Source of the DNA: Betaproteobacteria bacterium
GTDB lineage: Bacteria > Pseudomonadota > Gammaproteobacteria > Burkholderiales > Rhodocyclaceae
DNA length: 64,000 nt
Direction: 5' to 3'
Assembly (NCBI GenBank): GCA_020621405.1
Contig: JAHRYN010000001.1
Coordinates: 186,001 to 250,000, forward strand
This document shows positions 18,608-28,258 of this stretch, piece by piece. Positions within the stretch are counted from its first letter, which is position 1. Each line of letters opens with the position of its first letter. A program made the position numbers and the translations under genes. Under the pieces are notes generated by a model. The model saw only the letters and a list, made by a program, of their open reading frames with translations. It was not told the DNA's origin and ran no database searches.

Positions 18608-20860
18608 TCAGCCATCGACCTTCCTGCCCTTGGTGGCACGCACGCCGCGCCAGGCCATCAGCGCCGTCTCGTCGATGTTCAGCGTCTTCGGGCGTCCGCG
18701 CGAGCCGGGTACGGTCAGCGCCAGACGGCCGCGGAACAGTTCCAGCATCTGCAGCGTTTCGCCCTCGGGCAGCGTCATGATCTTGACGCCCTTGCCACCG
18801 GACAGCGTCTTCATCTCTTCGAGCGGGAACGCCAGCAGACGGTCGCCGGCGAGCGCGACCACCCAGCGGTCGGTTGCCTGGATCGCCAGCGGCGGCAGTG
18901 CCTGCGTGCCGTCGGTGTTCAGGAAAGCCTTGCCGGCGCGGTTGCGGCTCACCATGTCCTCAATGGCGCAGACGAAACCGTAACCACCGTCAGAGGCGAC
19001 CAGATAGCGACTGCCGGGTTCGCCGGTCAGCACGGCGACCAGCTTCTTGCCGGCCAGATCGGCGAGCGAGGACACCGGCACGCCATCGCCCTTGCCGCTG
19101 GGCAGGTCGGTCGGCCTGATCGTGTAGCTGCGCCCATCCGCATCGAGCAGGATGACCGGCCACACGGTGCGACACTTCAGCACCGCGAGCGGACCATCGC
19201 CCGCCTTCCAGGTCAGCGCGGCTTCGTCGACGTCATGTCCGGCACGCAACCGGCCGAAACCGCCGCGCGACACGACGACGGTGACCGCCTCGTCCACCTG
19301 CGGCGCTTCGCGTGCGCGCGTGGCCTGGGCGTCGGGGTTGATCAGCGTGCGACGCTCGTCGCCGAAGCGCTCGACGTCGGCCGCCACTTCGGCACGCACG
19401 AAGGCGCGCAGCGCGCCGTCGCTGCCCAGCACGGCCAGCAGGCCGGTGCGCTCGGCGTCCAGCGTGTCGCGCTCGCCCTGCAGCTTGATCGCTTCCAGCT
19501 TGGCGATCTGGCGCAGCCGGATGTCCAGCACGTCGTCGGCCTGACGCTCGGTGATGCCGAACGCGGCCATCAGGTCGCCCTTCGGATCGTCGGCCACGCG
19601 GATGATGGCGATCGCGCGGTCGATGTCGAGCAGGATGGCCAGCCGGCCGTCCAGGATATGCATGCGCGCGTCGATGTCGGCGATGCGTGCCGCGATCCGG
19701 CGCGACACCGCCGCCATGCGGTAGCTGCACCATTCGCGCAGCAGTGGTGCGATGCCGATCTGCACCGGCCGGCGCGAGGTATCGAGCAGCGTCAGGTTCA
19801 GGCTGCTGTTGCACTCGAGGTCGGTATAGGCGAACAGGAAAGCCAGCAGGTCCTCCTGGCTCACCGCACGCGACTTCGGTTCGATCACCAGACGCACCGG
19901 ATGGCGCGCGTCGGATTCGTCGCGCACCGAATCGATCAGCGAGGTGGCCAGCGTGCGCGTGCGCGCCTGTTCGTCGCTGATCTTCTTCTTGTCGCCCTTG
20001 GGCTTCGGGTTGGCCAGATCGTCGATGCGGCTCATCACTGCACCGGTGCTGACGCCCGGCGGCAGCGCAGTCACCACCACCTGCCACTGGCCGCGCGCGA
20101 GCGCCTCGACCTCGTGGTTGGCACGCAGGCGGAACGAACCACGCCCTTCGCGGTAGGCTGCGACGATGGCTTCGCGCGACGAAATCAGCGTCGCACCATT
20201 GGGAAAGTCAGGCCCGAGGAAGCAGTCGAGCACGTCCTCGTCCGGACAGCCCGGATCGTCGAGCAGGCGGCACACCGCGGCACCGATCTCGCGCAGGTTG
20301 TGCGACGGGATTTCGCACGCCATGCCAACCGCGATACCTGAAGCGCCATTGGCCAGCACCACCGGCAGCCGCGCCGGCAGCAGCGAGGGTTCCTGCTGCG
20401 TGCCGTCGTAGTTCGGCTGGAATTCGATCACGCCAGCGTTGATTTCCGACAGCAGCACATGGCGCGCGAAAGGCGTCAGCCGGCACTCGGTGTAGCGCAT
20501 CGCTGCGGCATTGTCGCCGTCCATCGAGCCGAAATTGCCCTGCCCGTCGATCAGCGGATAGCGCAGCGTGAACGGCTGGGCCAGCCGCACCATGGCCTCA
20601 TACACCGACGAATCGCCGTGCGGGTGGTACTTGCCGATCACGTCGCCGACCACGCGCGCCGACTTCTTGTGCGCGGCGTCGGGCCGCGCGAAGGCGTCCA
20701 TCGAGAACAGGATGCGCCGCTGCACCGGCTTCATGCCGTCTTCCAGCCCAGGCAGCGCGCGCGAGGTGACCACGCTCATGGCGTAGGTCAGATAGGCCTG
20801 CGACGCGTGCGCGTCGATCGGCACGTCGTCGATTTCAGGTTCGAACAGGCTTTCGCTCAA
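18608..20860 (-). CDS. parC: DNA topoisomerase IV subunit A
   Basis: A 750-residue protein, matching E. coli ParC (752). The breakage-reunion domain shows [24 protein letters not shown], the [15 protein letters not shown] segment and catalytic Tyr123 in [11 protein letters not shown]. The C-terminal part carries the degenerate beta-pinwheel blades. Topoisomerase IV decatenates daughter chromosomes. It lies 55 bases downstream of parE in the same orientation, forming a parE-parC operon. Confidence 0.96.
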   Translation of the reverse strand: MSESLFEPEIDDVPIDAHASQAYLTYAMSVVTSRALPGLEDGMKPVQRRILFSMDAFARPDAAHKKSARVVGDVIGKYHPHGDSSVYEAMVRLAQPFTLRYPLIDGQGNFGSMDGDNAAAMRYTECRLTPFARHVLLSEINAGVIEFQPNYDGTQQEPSLLPARLPVVLANGASGIAVGMACEIPSHNLREIGAAVCRLLDDPGCPDEDVLDCFLGPDFPNGATLISSREAIVAAYREGRGSFRLRANHEVEALARGQWQVVVTALPPGVSTGAVMSRIDDLANPKPKGDKKKISDEQARTRTLATSLIDSVRDESDARHPVRLVIEPKSRAVSQEDLLAFLFAYTDLECNSSLNLTLLDTSRRPVQIGIAPLLREWCSYRMAAVSRRIAARIADIDARMHILDGRLAILLDIDRAIAIIRVADDPKGDLMAAFGITERQADDVLDIRLRQIAKLEAIKLQGERDTLDAERTGLLAVLGSDGALRAFVRAEVAADVERFGDERRTLINPDAQATRAREAPQVDEAVTVVVSRGGFGRLRAGHDVDEAALTWKAGDGPLAVLKCRTVWPVILLDADGRSYTIRPTDLPSGKGDGVPVSSLADLAGKKLVAVLTGEPGSRYLVASDGGYGFVCAIEDMVSRNRAGKAFLNTDGTQALPPLAIQATDRWVVALAGDRLLAFPLEEMKTLSGGKGVKIMTLPEGETLQMLELFRGRLALTVPGSRGRPKTLNIDETALMAWRGVRATKGRKVDG

Positions 20861-20915
20861 AACTCAGGTACTCCAGACAGATTTCTTCAATGACGTTCGC
20901 GGCCCCTGCAGGGGG

Positions 20916-22862
20916 TCACGCGTCGGGCACGACCTTGTCGCCTTCCAGTTCCATCCAGCGGCGGCGGCGTTCGGCCTCCTTCTTGCCCATCAGCATGGTG
21001 AAGGTGTTCATCACCACGTCCGGATCGGCGCCCGGCGTGATGCGGATGAGCCGGCGCGTTTCCGGATTCATCGCGGTTTCCTTCAGTTCGTCCGGATTCA
21101 TCTCGCCCAGGCCCTTGAAGCGGCTCACGGTCAGCGCGCTTTCGCTGATGCCGTCGGCGATCAGGCCATCGAGCATGCTGTCGCGCTCGGCTTCGTCCAG
21201 CGCATAGAGCCGACGGGCCGGGCGTGTCTTGGTCGGCGCGATCTTGATGCAGTACAGCGGCGGCTGGCCGATGTAGATGTGGCCGCGCGCGATCAGCCGC
21301 GGGAAGTGGCGCAGGAACAGCGTGAGCTGCAGCGTCTGGATGTGCGCGCCATCGACGTCGGCGTCCGACAGGATGATCACCTTGTGATAGCGCAGGCCGT
21401 CGAGTACGGTATCGGGCGCGTCCGGCTTGTGAGGATCGATGCCCAGCGCCACCGCGATGTCGTGCACCTCGTTGTTGGCGAAGATTTCCGAGGCGTCGAT
21501 CTCGAAGGTGTTGAGCACCTTGCCGCGCAGCGGCAGCACCGCCTGGAACTGCCGGTCGCGCGCCTGCTTGGCGCTGCCGCCGGCCGAATCGCCCTCAACC
21601 AGGAAAATCTCGTTCTGCTCCGGCGAATTGCCGGTAGCGTCGGTCAGCTTGCCCGGCAGCAGCGTGACGCCGGAGCCGGCCCGCTTTTCCACCACCTTGC
21701 CGGCCCGAGCGCGGCTCTGTGCGCTGCGTATGGCCAGCCCGGCGATGCGCTGCGCCTCGGCGCTGTGATCGTTGAGCCAGCGGTCCAGCGTGTCCTTGAT
21801 CGACTCATACACCAGCTTGACCGCCTCGCGGTTGTTGAGCTTGTCCTTGGTCTGCCCCTGGAAGCGCGGTTCCAGCACCCGCGCGCTGAGCACATAGCTC
21901 GCGTGATGCGACACGTCTTCCGACTGCAGCGCAAGCTTGGCCGGCATCAGACCGTGGTGCGTCGCGTAGTCCTTCACCGATTCGAACAGTGCCTGCCGCA
22001 TGCCCGACTCGTGCATGCCGCCGCCCGGTGTCGGGATCAGGTTCACGAAGGATTCGCGCACCGACGCGCCTTCGACGAAGCCGATCACCCATTCGGCACC
22101 CTCACCTTCGTCGTAGCCCGGAATGGCGCTGCGCGAACCGCAGAACAGTTCGTGCTTCGCGTCGCCGGTCGCCGGCTCCAGCTGTTCGCGCAGATAGCCT
22201 TCGAGGCCGTTGGTGTAGTGCCACTCTCGCGTGTCGCCGCTTTCCTCGTCGGTGAAGTGGATGCGCACGCCGGGCAGCATGGCGCTGCGCGCACGCAGCA
22301 GGTGTTCGATGTCGGCACGACGTATCTTCGCGCTGCCGAAGTAGCGGGCATCCGGCCAGGCGCGCACGCGCGTGCCGGTGTGCGACTTCGGGCAGGCGCC
22401 GACTTCGGTCAGCCCCTGCGAGATGCCGTGGTCGAAGCGGATCGCGTACTCACGCCCGCCGCGCTTGACCGTGGCGTCGAGTCGGGTCGACAGCGCATTG
22501 GTGACGGTCACGCCGACACCGTGCAGGCCGCCGGCGATCTTGTAGGCCTTGCCTTCGAACTTGCCACCCGAATGCGGGATGGTAAAGATGACTTCGATCG
22601 CCGGCACACCCTTGGTGGGATGGATGTCGACCGGAATGCCACGTCCGTTGTCCTCGACCGACACCGAACCGTCGGCGTGCATCACCACCTGCAGCTGGTC
22701 GGCAAAACCGCCCTGCGCTTCGTCGCAGGCGTTGTCGATCATTTCCTGGATGATGTGGTTCGGACTTTCCGTCCGTGTATACATGTCGGGCCGCTTCTGG
22801 ATCGGCGCGATGCCCTCGAGCACCTGGATCTCGGACGCGTTGTAGCTGCTGGGTTTGCTCAT
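20916..22862 (-). CDS. parE: DNA topoisomerase IV subunit B
   Basis: A 648-residue ATPase subunit. GHKL motifs (MIDNACDEAQ, VEDNGRGIPVD, GGLHGVG), the transducer domain and the TOPRIM motif (FLVEGDSAGGSAKQARDR, then SDADVDGAHIQ) are all visible. The ATG at 22862 gives the family N-terminus MSKPSSYNASEIQVLEG; an in-frame ATG 13 codons upstream is less likely. It is paired with parC downstream and divergent from rdgC. Confidence 0.96.
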   Translation of the reverse strand: MSKPSSYNASEIQVLEGIAPIQKRPDMYTRTESPNHIIQEMIDNACDEAQGGFADQLQVVMHADGSVSVEDNGRGIPVDIHPTKGVPAIEVIFTIPHSGGKFEGKAYKIAGGLHGVGVTVTNALSTRLDATVKRGGREYAIRFDHGISQGLTEVGACPKSHTGTRVRAWPDARYFGSAKIRRADIEHLLRARSAMLPGVRIHFTDEESGDTREWHYTNGLEGYLREQLEPATGDAKHELFCGSRSAIPGYDEGEGAEWVIGFVEGASVRESFVNLIPTPGGGMHESGMRQALFESVKDYATHHGLMPAKLALQSEDVSHHASYVLSARVLEPRFQGQTKDKLNNREAVKLVYESIKDTLDRWLNDHSAEAQRIAGLAIRSAQSRARAGKVVEKRAGSGVTLLPGKLTDATGNSPEQNEIFLVEGDSAGGSAKQARDRQFQAVLPLRGKVLNTFEIDASEIFANNEVHDIAVALGIDPHKPDAPDTVLDGLRYHKVIILSDADVDGAHIQTLQLTLFLRHFPRLIARGHIYIGQPPLYCIKIAPTKTRPARRLYALDEAERDSMLDGLIADGISESALTVSRFKGLGEMNPDELKETAMNPETRRLIRITPGADPDVVMNTFTMLMGKKEAERRRRWMELEGDKVVPDA

Positions 22863-23025
22863 CGGACTCTGAATGGATTGGCAGATTGCGCGGCGCGGCA
22901 AGGCAGCCGCGTGGACAGCCCTCTAGTTTGCATGCAATGGTGCGTCGCCGTCGATCCTGACACGCGTTTGTCCGACACGATAGCGGCAGCGGCTCGTGTA
23001 GACTCCGCTACTTTTTTCCGACGCC

Positions 23026-23922
23026 ATGTGGTTCAAGAACCTCCAGATCTACCGTCTCGCCGCTCCGTTCACCCTGGCGCCCGAACAGCTCGATGAAAAA
23101 CTCGCCGGCAAAGCCTTCCAGCCGGGCAGCAGCATCGAGATGCAGCGCATGGGATGGATTCCGCCGCGCGCCGACGGCACGCTGGCGCACGCGGTCGGCG
23201 GCCAGATCCTGATCACGCTGCGCACCGAAAAGAAGCTGCTGCCGGCCTCGGTCATCAACCAGGTCGCCAGGGCGCGCGCGCAGGAAATCGAGGAGAAGCA
23301 GGGCTACAAGCCCGGGCGCAAGGAAATGCGCGAGCTCAAGGACGCGATCACCAACGAGCTGCTGCCGCGCGCGTTCGCGATCTGGCGCGACACCCAGGTG
23401 TGGATCGATCCGGTGCGCGGCCGCATCGTGGTCGATGCCGCCGCCAGCGCCAAGGGCGACGAAGTGATGCAGCTGCTCAATGAATGCGTCGAGAACCTCG
23501 GCGCCCGCCCGCTTCAGACTGCGCAGTCGCCGGTTGGGGCGATGACCTCGTGGCTGGCGTCGGACGAAGCACCGTCAGGCATCAGCGTGGATCAGGACAC
23601 CGAACTGCGCTCGACCACCGAGAGCAAGGCCACGGTGCGCTATGTGCGCCACGCGCTCGATGCAGCCGACCTGCGCCGCCATATCGAGGCCGGCAAGCAA
23701 TGCACGCGGCTGGCGATGACCTGGACTGACCGCGTGTCCTTCACGCTGACCGAGAGCCTCGCCATCAAGCGCGTCGCACCGCTCGACGTGCTGACCGAAA
23801 CGCAGGACGGCAGCGGCGACGAGGCGGAACGCTTCGACACCGATTTCGCGTTGATGACGGGCGAACTGGGCCGCCTCGTCGATCACCTGATCGAGGCGCT
23901 GGGCGGCCAACAAGCCAGCTGA
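23026..23922 (+). CDS. rdgC: Recombination-associated protein RdgC
   Basis: A 298-residue protein, near the E. coli length of 303. It begins [11 protein letters not shown] and includes the GWIPPR segment, [12 protein letters not shown], the [20 protein letters not shown] basic stretch and AFAIWRD, all diagnostic. RdgC forms a ring-shaped dimer on duplex DNA and restrains RecA loading. It is transcribed divergently from parE, with a 163-base gap that holds its promoter. Confidence 0.96.
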   Translation: MWFKNLQIYRLAAPFTLAPEQLDEKLAGKAFQPGSSIEMQRMGWIPPRADGTLAHAVGGQILITLRTEKKLLPASVINQVARARAQEIEEKQGYKPGRKEMRELKDAITNELLPRAFAIWRDTQVWIDPVRGRIVVDAAASAKGDEVMQLLNECVENLGARPLQTAQSPVGAMTSWLASDEAPSGISVDQDTELRSTTESKATVRYVRHALDAADLRRHIEAGKQCTRLAMTWTDRVSFTLTESLAIKRVAPLDVLTETQDGSGDEAERFDTDFALMTGELGRLVDHLIEALGGQQAS

Positions 23923-24002
23923 GTCTTCGTTCCGCAGCCTGGGGCAGCGGCGTCAGCAGACACCGCGCCCCGAGGGCTCGCCCTCAAGCCATCAGGATCG
24001 GC

Positions 24003-24836
24003 TCAGGTTCGATCAACGCGGCACCGGCGCCGCAACAATAGTCCGGCCAGCCCGGCCGCCCACATCCACAGCGCCCCGGGTTCCGGCACGGGCGTGACGG
24101 CAGCGAACCGGCGTGCGCTGTCGGCCGTCAGGGTGGCCAGCGGAATGTCCGCGCCGGTGGCGTCCTGCAGCCGCGTTACCGAAATTTCGGCCGTCTGAAG
24201 GAAGTCGGCGTAGGCATCCCGGTAGGAACTGATGACGCGCTCGTTGCCGCCCCAGATCACGATCTGCGCAAAGATCGGAAACTTCTGGCCGAGCGGTATC
24301 GACAGCGTGATGTCGTTCTGCTCGTCGAAAGTCGCCAGTGTTTCGCTTTCGTAGTACTTGCCCCAGTAGTCATACGGACCGCTCTCCGAGCCCGTCTGGA
24401 CGCTCACCAGCGTCAGCAGGTTGAAGTCGTTCGACTCGGCGCTGATGCCATGGACCGGAAACGCGATGGTCATCGTTCCCACTCCCTCTCCCGGCACGCT
24501 CAGCGTATCGATCAGATAGGCCTTTGCCGTGGCGACATATTCGTCCGGCGCATGCGCTGGCGGTAGGGTGTTCCAGTCCATGCCGACATAGGCACCGAGC
24601 TTCGTACCGTCGACATAGGCACTGCTGGTCAATGTGCCGAACTGCGCGTTCGCACAGCTGACCGACATGCTGTGCTCTGCATACCGATCATCGCTGGTGA
24701 TCGTATTGCCGAACGAATAGGCGCAGCTGACCTGCACCGAATCAGCGAAGGCCGGCGGCGTGTAGCCCAGCACCGCCAGCGAAACAGCGCCAAGCGCCTT
24801 GACCGCCAGCGTGGTTCGTCCGCGAAAGGCATTCAT
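24003..24836 (-). CDS. PEP-CTERM sorting-domain exported protein (277 aa)
   Basis: A signal peptide (about 1-31, ending TPPAFADS) is followed by a Ser/Thr-rich beta-type ectodomain and a C-terminal tripartite PEP-CTERM signal: VPEPGALW, a hydrophobic helix (MWAAGLAGLLL) and RRR. Such proteins are cleaved and released or anchored by exosortase (EpsH/XrtA) in exopolysaccharide-forming bacteria. The ectodomain matches no family I recognise. The ATG at 24836 follows AGGAG; the frame upstream is open but non-coding in appearance. It is downstream of a second PEP-CTERM gene in the same orientation, 92 bases away. Confidence 0.85.
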   Translation of the reverse strand: MNAFRGRTTLAVKALGAVSLAVLGYTPPAFADSVQVSCAYSFGNTITSDDRYAEHSMSVSCANAQFGTLTSSAYVDGTKLGAYVGMDWNTLPPAHAPDEYVATAKAYLIDTLSVPGEGVGTMTIAFPVHGISAESNDFNLLTLVSVQTGSESGPYDYWGKYYESETLATFDEQNDITLSIPLGQKFPIFAQIVIWGGNERVISSYRDAYADFLQTAEISVTRLQDATGADIPLATLTADSARRFAAVTPVPEPGALWMWAAGLAGLLLRRRCRVDRT

Positions 24837-24928
24837 CGATGAGCACTCCTTTTTTTGAATACAGCCTGAACCGCACGGAGGAAAACACCTCATCTCCACC
24901 GACCGGTGAGCCTGTGGAAACAATTCTC

Positions 24929-25615
24929 TCAATCGGCGCCCTGGCCGCCGCTTTGCCGATTCCTTCTGCCCACAAGTGCGAGGATGGCAAGCCCCGAACC
25001 GTATAGCCAAGGGGTTTCGGGCTCGGGCACCGGGGTGACGCTGATAGCAAACAGACGCGCCTTCGTCGACGCGGAGCCATCGACCGCCGAGGTGCCGCTG
25101 AACGCGTAAAAGCTGATCCACGTTTCCAGATAGGCAATCGACGAAAAGCTTCCTGAGCCTTCGGTGTTCTGGCTGTAGTTGAACGAGGACGTTTCGAAGC
25201 CGATTTCGGAATTGGCTGCTGCCAGCCCGGTACTCTGCGGCCCGACTTCATAGCTGAAGCTGATCCGGTAGTTGCCTGGATCAAAGCCATACAAGGTGTT
25301 GTTCGCCCTTGCCGAACCCATCGTGAACCGCTCGCCGGCCTGACCGTTGGAGATCGATTCTGCGAATACCTCCCCATCCCGCGATTGCGCGTCACCGAAG
25401 GCCATCATGACGGCGGCGAGCGCCCCCGATGGCGGTGAATACGAGAAGTAGGTCTTCGGATCCTCGGTCGAACTTCCGTCCTTCCAGACGACCTTGGCGT
25501 AAGACGTGCCGTCATAGAGCCAGTAAGGCGACGACGCGCTGTTGGCGTCCTGTATCAAGCCCAGAAAAATGGAGGAACACGCACCGATTGCAAGAACGAA
25601 TCTTGTCAAAACCAT
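24929..25615 (-). CDS. PEP-CTERM sorting-domain exported protein (228 aa)
   Basis: It has a signal peptide (about 1-27), an ectodomain rich in aromatic and Ser residues, and the C-terminal signal VPEPETPWLYGSGLAILALV followed by the basic GRRNRQ. The final LFAISVTPVPEPE stretch resembles the corresponding part of the neighbour (AAVTPVPEPG), so the pair may be distant paralogues. No exosortase or EPS gene is in the window, so sorting machinery must be elsewhere. Function is unknown; biofilm or floc matrix is the usual context for this family. Confidence 0.82.
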   Translation of the reverse strand: MVLTRFVLAIGACSSIFLGLIQDANSASSPYWLYDGTSYAKVVWKDGSSTEDPKTYFSYSPPSGALAAVMMAFGDAQSRDGEVFAESISNGQAGERFTMGSARANNTLYGFDPGNYRISFSYEVGPQSTGLAAANSEIGFETSSFNYSQNTEGSGSFSSIAYLETWISFYAFSGTSAVDGSASTKARLFAISVTPVPEPETPWLYGSGLAILALVGRRNRQSGGQGAD

Positions 25616-25995
25616 TTTTTGACGATCCTCTATCTGGATGGAAGATTCGAGGCCCGGACAGCAAAGATGCTAGCCCTGATCATTCCGTTGCGGGCGACAC
25701 GGGATTCGTGCCTTCTTGATACTGCTCATCTGCAGTATGGCTATCGCACCGTCGAGGGCCAGCAAGGCCTGGAAACTTCCTGACGCAGATCAATCATTGC
25801 AGGGTGACCGCCCCCGGTAGCCATGTGTATCTGCACCCTGGGTCGGCAAGCCCACGGCAACGGTCTGTCGCTGAATCGCTCGCGTTTCGCTGACACGCCG
25901 ATGCACCGGCACAGAAAGACCGCTTATTGCATTCGATACAGTTGATTACAGAACAGGGTCGCTGACGGACGGAGTCATTGCGTTAACGGATCACC
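25616..25995. other. 380-base divergent gap, no gene seen
   Basis: It lies between the divergent PEP-CTERM gene and the lipoprotein gene and should contain both promoters. It is AT-richer near 25915-25960. I looked for a -24/-12 sigma-54 element, known for some PEP-CTERM genes, and found no correctly spaced GG-N10-GC. No coding or structured RNA signal is evident. Confidence 0.5.
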
Positions 25996-26286
25996 ATGAC
26001 ACCAATGACGAACATGACAAAGCTGTTGAAGAGCGCTCTGCTTCTGACTGCCCTGGCAACAATGGCGGGCTGCACCGTCGTTCCGCCACAGATGGCATAC
26101 ACAGGGCCGCGGGTCGAAGTCGTGCGCCCGGCGCCCTATCCTTATTACCCGCCTGCCTCTTATCAGCCGCGAATCGAGATCGTGCGCCCGGTTCCCTACC
26201 CGTATTACCAGGCGGCGCCGTATGGATATTACGAGCCGCGTCGCGAACATCGCCGGCACAGGGACTGGGACAGGGACAGGGACTGA
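25996..26286 (+). CDS. Small Tyr/Pro-rich lipoprotein
   Basis: A 96-residue protein. The N-terminal hydrophobic stretch ends in a lipobox (LATMAGC, Cys at about 26), predicting lipidation. The mature part contains two copies of a 14-residue motif (PRVEVVRPAPYPYY and PRIEIVRPVPYPYY) followed by a basic tail of HRR and DRD units. No enzymatic domain is present; it may coat or cross-link in the envelope. The ATG at 26014 is an alternative start. It is flanked by genes on the opposite strand and is its own transcription unit. Confidence 0.7.
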   Translation: MTPMTNMTKLLKSALLLTALATMAGCTVVPPQMAYTGPRVEVVRPAPYPYYPPASYQPRIEIVRPVPYPYYQAAPYGYYEPRREHRRHRDWDRDRD

Positions 26287-26399
26287 TCTGAATACCGGGA
26301 TGCAATCAGGTACAGGCGCGGCGCCCGCTTCCGAGCATCAACACGGAAGCGAGCTACGGGATCTGCTTCGAACCCCCGGGACATGCAACGGGCATGAAG

Positions 26400-27566
26400 C
26401 TATTTTGCTGCGGCAGCCAACGATTTGACGACATTTCGCACCGATCTTCTGACCAGTGAAAGGGAGAGCAAACCGGACATGGTGTTCCCTATGTTCCGCA
26501 GGAATATTCTGGCGACGGCGGAATCGAAATACATGTACTTCCACACCGAATACCTGTTGATCAGTATCTCCCAGGCTTTCATCCTGATGAAGAGCGGCAG
26601 GTCTAAGGTCGCCGGATAGCGTCCGTCAAATGTGGTCAGGTACTCCTGGCGGGTACCGTCCGTCAAGCAACTTCTTATTTTCAATGCGAGATCATCGCCA
26701 AAGTAGCTGGAGTGCGCGACCCATGCGGTGGGTCTCATGTCCGCCTCGAAGTAATAACGTTCATTCCGTTCGGTGCGAATGCAGCTGATATTGGCAAATC
26801 CATCGGCACCCAGTGCCCGCCCGATATCCTGAAGCTCGCGCAGCACAGACGGATCGATCGAGCCAGTTTGATGGTAATGCCGAAGAACCGAAGGGGAAAA
26901 TTCGTTTTCGGTCGTTTCCAGGACCTCTGAATAGCTGAAGCTGATCAACTCGCAGTCCTGATAGAACGCCTCGATTCCGATCAGCTCTCCGACCACCTTC
27001 CGCTGCAGGATTGCAGGGAAAAAATCAAAGCCGGCAACAACCCTGCTCAAATCTGATTCATTCAGGATATCCACGGTCTGTTTGCCGCCGCCGGATCGAT
27101 CCCCCTTGATTATCAGCGGAAACCCCATCTTCGAGACTGCGTCCGACAGTTGTCCTATTTTTTCGACGACGGAAAAATCCGGAGATTGAATCCCGTACTG
27201 TTCAAAAATAATGGAAAGCCCGATTTTGGATGACAGGTGAGCGAAATTCCCGATGGTCACCACCGGAAGAAGAAGCAACTTGTCCTCGTCCCCCAGATTC
27301 GAATCCAGAACCAGGTTGATCGTTCTGTCGTCGCTCAGAACTACCGTTTTATATGAATTCTCCTTGACGGCCGACAGTGCATTGCCGACCAGATCGCTCC
27401 TGCTGCATTGACGAAAATTCCTGGCGAACCGGTGCCCTTTCAAAGTGCGCTTTGTACTTACGCAATCGAAGGTCAGTTTCGCCTGGGAAAAGACTCTGGA
27501 TGCAGCCAGCATCAGATGCGGTGCACAACCGACGATCAATACGCTCGCTTCATCATTCGTTTTCAT
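26400..27566 (-). CDS. ATP-grasp domain protein of unknown substrate
   Basis: A 388-residue protein. After a Rossmann-like start (VLIVGCAPHLMLAASRVF), the ATP-grasp fold is indicated by GFPLIIKGDRSGGGKQTV (nucleotide-binding Lys and Gly-rich loop), LQRKVVGELIGIEAFY and YYFEADMRPTAW, where the family usually has a Glu-x-Asn metal ligand pair; here it reads Glu-x-Asp. ATP-grasp ligases join carboxylates to amines. The gene is distinctly AT-richer than its surroundings (25 G+C in bases 27181-27240) and sits beside a tRNA cluster, so horizontal acquisition is likely. No partner biosynthetic genes are adjacent. Confidence 0.72.
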   Translation of the reverse strand: MKTNDEASVLIVGCAPHLMLAASRVFSQAKLTFDCVSTKRTLKGHRFARNFRQCSRSDLVGNALSAVKENSYKTVVLSDDRTINLVLDSNLGDEDKLLLLPVVTIGNFAHLSSKIGLSIIFEQYGIQSPDFSVVEKIGQLSDAVSKMGFPLIIKGDRSGGGKQTVDILNESDLSRVVAGFDFFPAILQRKVVGELIGIEAFYQDCELISFSYSEVLETTENEFSPSVLRHYHQTGSIDPSVLRELQDIGRALGADGFANISCIRTERNERYYFEADMRPTAWVAHSSYFGDDLALKIRSCLTDGTRQEYLTTFDGRYPATLDLPLFIRMKAWEILINRYSVWKYMYFDSAVARIFLRNIGNTMSGLLSLSLVRRSVRNVVKSLAAAAK

Positions 27567-27813
27567 GAAATGGGATTTACGCAGCTTCGGGAATTTTCAT
27601 TGAACGGACTGATCATGCGCCGGCTTACCCAATGAATCGAAGGAAAGCCAGGAGGACCGGATGACAACCGGTTCGTCCAGACATGTCCGAACGCGAGCGA
27701 ATTACGTCCGCGCGAACAGAACCAACATGAGTATCCGGGTACCGACACGGCCACACCCGCGACCGATCTCCGGTGTCTGCATCGCATCTGCATATGAATT
27801 CAGGCAAACGGAT

Positions 27814-27831
27814 CGAGGGCCGAAGGCCTCG
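27814..27831 (-). terminator. Weak hairpin downstream of the tRNA cluster
   Basis: CGAGGCC-TTC-GGCC(C)TCG lies about 20 bases after the tRNA-His 3' end on the minus strand, with one bulged base and only a short T-rich tail. It may end the tRNA transcript. The rest of the 282-base gap up to the ATP-grasp gene shows no gene. Confidence 0.3.
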
Positions 27832-27848
27832 TAATCTGCCGTAATTTT

Positions 27849-27924
27849 TGGGGTGGCTGATGGGACTCGAACCCACGACAACCGGAATCACAATCCGGGA
27901 CTCTACCAACTGAGCTACAGCCAC
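27849..27924 (-). tRNA. tRNA-His (GTG)
   Basis: On the minus strand the cloverleaf folds with acceptor GTGGCTG/CAGCCAC, D arm GCTCAGTTGGTAGAG, anticodon stem CCGGA/TCCGG around TTGTGAT (anticodon GTG) and T arm GTGGGTTCGAGTCCCAT. Discriminator C73 and an encoded CCA follow. A G at position -1 (complement of 27925) is encoded, as expected for tRNA-His. Confidence 0.97.
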
Positions 27925-27983
27925 CACTGGAACGACTGTCGAACGACAATCGCTTGAAACTCTCAGGCCCATCACGACATTCG

Positions 27984-28060
27984 TGGCCTGCCCGGCAGGA
28001 ATCGAACCCGCAACCTACGGCTTAGAAGGCCGTTGCTCTATCCAGTTGAGCTACGGGCAG
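27984..28060 (-). tRNA. tRNA-Arg (TCT)
   Basis: Acceptor CTGCCCG/CGGGCAG, anticodon stem ACGGC/GCCGT around CTTCTAA (anticodon TCT), T arm GCGGGTTCGATTCCTGC, discriminator G and an encoded CCA. It is the middle of three tRNAs on the minus strand. Confidence 0.97.
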
Positions 28061-28092
28061 GTACTAAGTTACGACGTTGCGGACCGATCATC

Positions 28093-28169
28093 TGGTCGGG
28101 GTGGAGGGATTCGAACCCCCGACATCTTGCTCCCAAAGCAAGCGCGCTACCGGGCTGCGCTACACCCCG
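28093..28169 (-). tRNA. tRNA-Pro (TGG)
   Basis: Acceptor CGGGGTG/CACCCCG, anticodon stem CTTGC/GCAAG around TTTGGGA (anticodon TGG), T arm with GGTTCGAATCC, discriminator A and an encoded CCA. It is the first gene of the Pro-Arg-His tRNA cluster, 89 bases downstream of the pnp stop. Confidence 0.97.
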
Positions 28170-28258
28170 AGAGGCCAAGATATTACCGGCCAGAACCGCT
28201 CCGGTCAATGGCTGCGGGGCCTGCGGATGAAGAAATATCCGTCACGCCCCGCACCGCA

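Noticed and set aside
25616-25740. A sigma-54 promoter for the PEP-CTERM gene
   Set aside because: Candidate GG and GC pairs are 11 or 12 bases apart rather than 10, and the match to TGGCACG is poor.
26287-27924. A complete tRNA-His integration site for the ATP-grasp island
   Set aside because: I found no second copy of the tRNA 3' end and no integrase gene, so no attachment-site claim is made.
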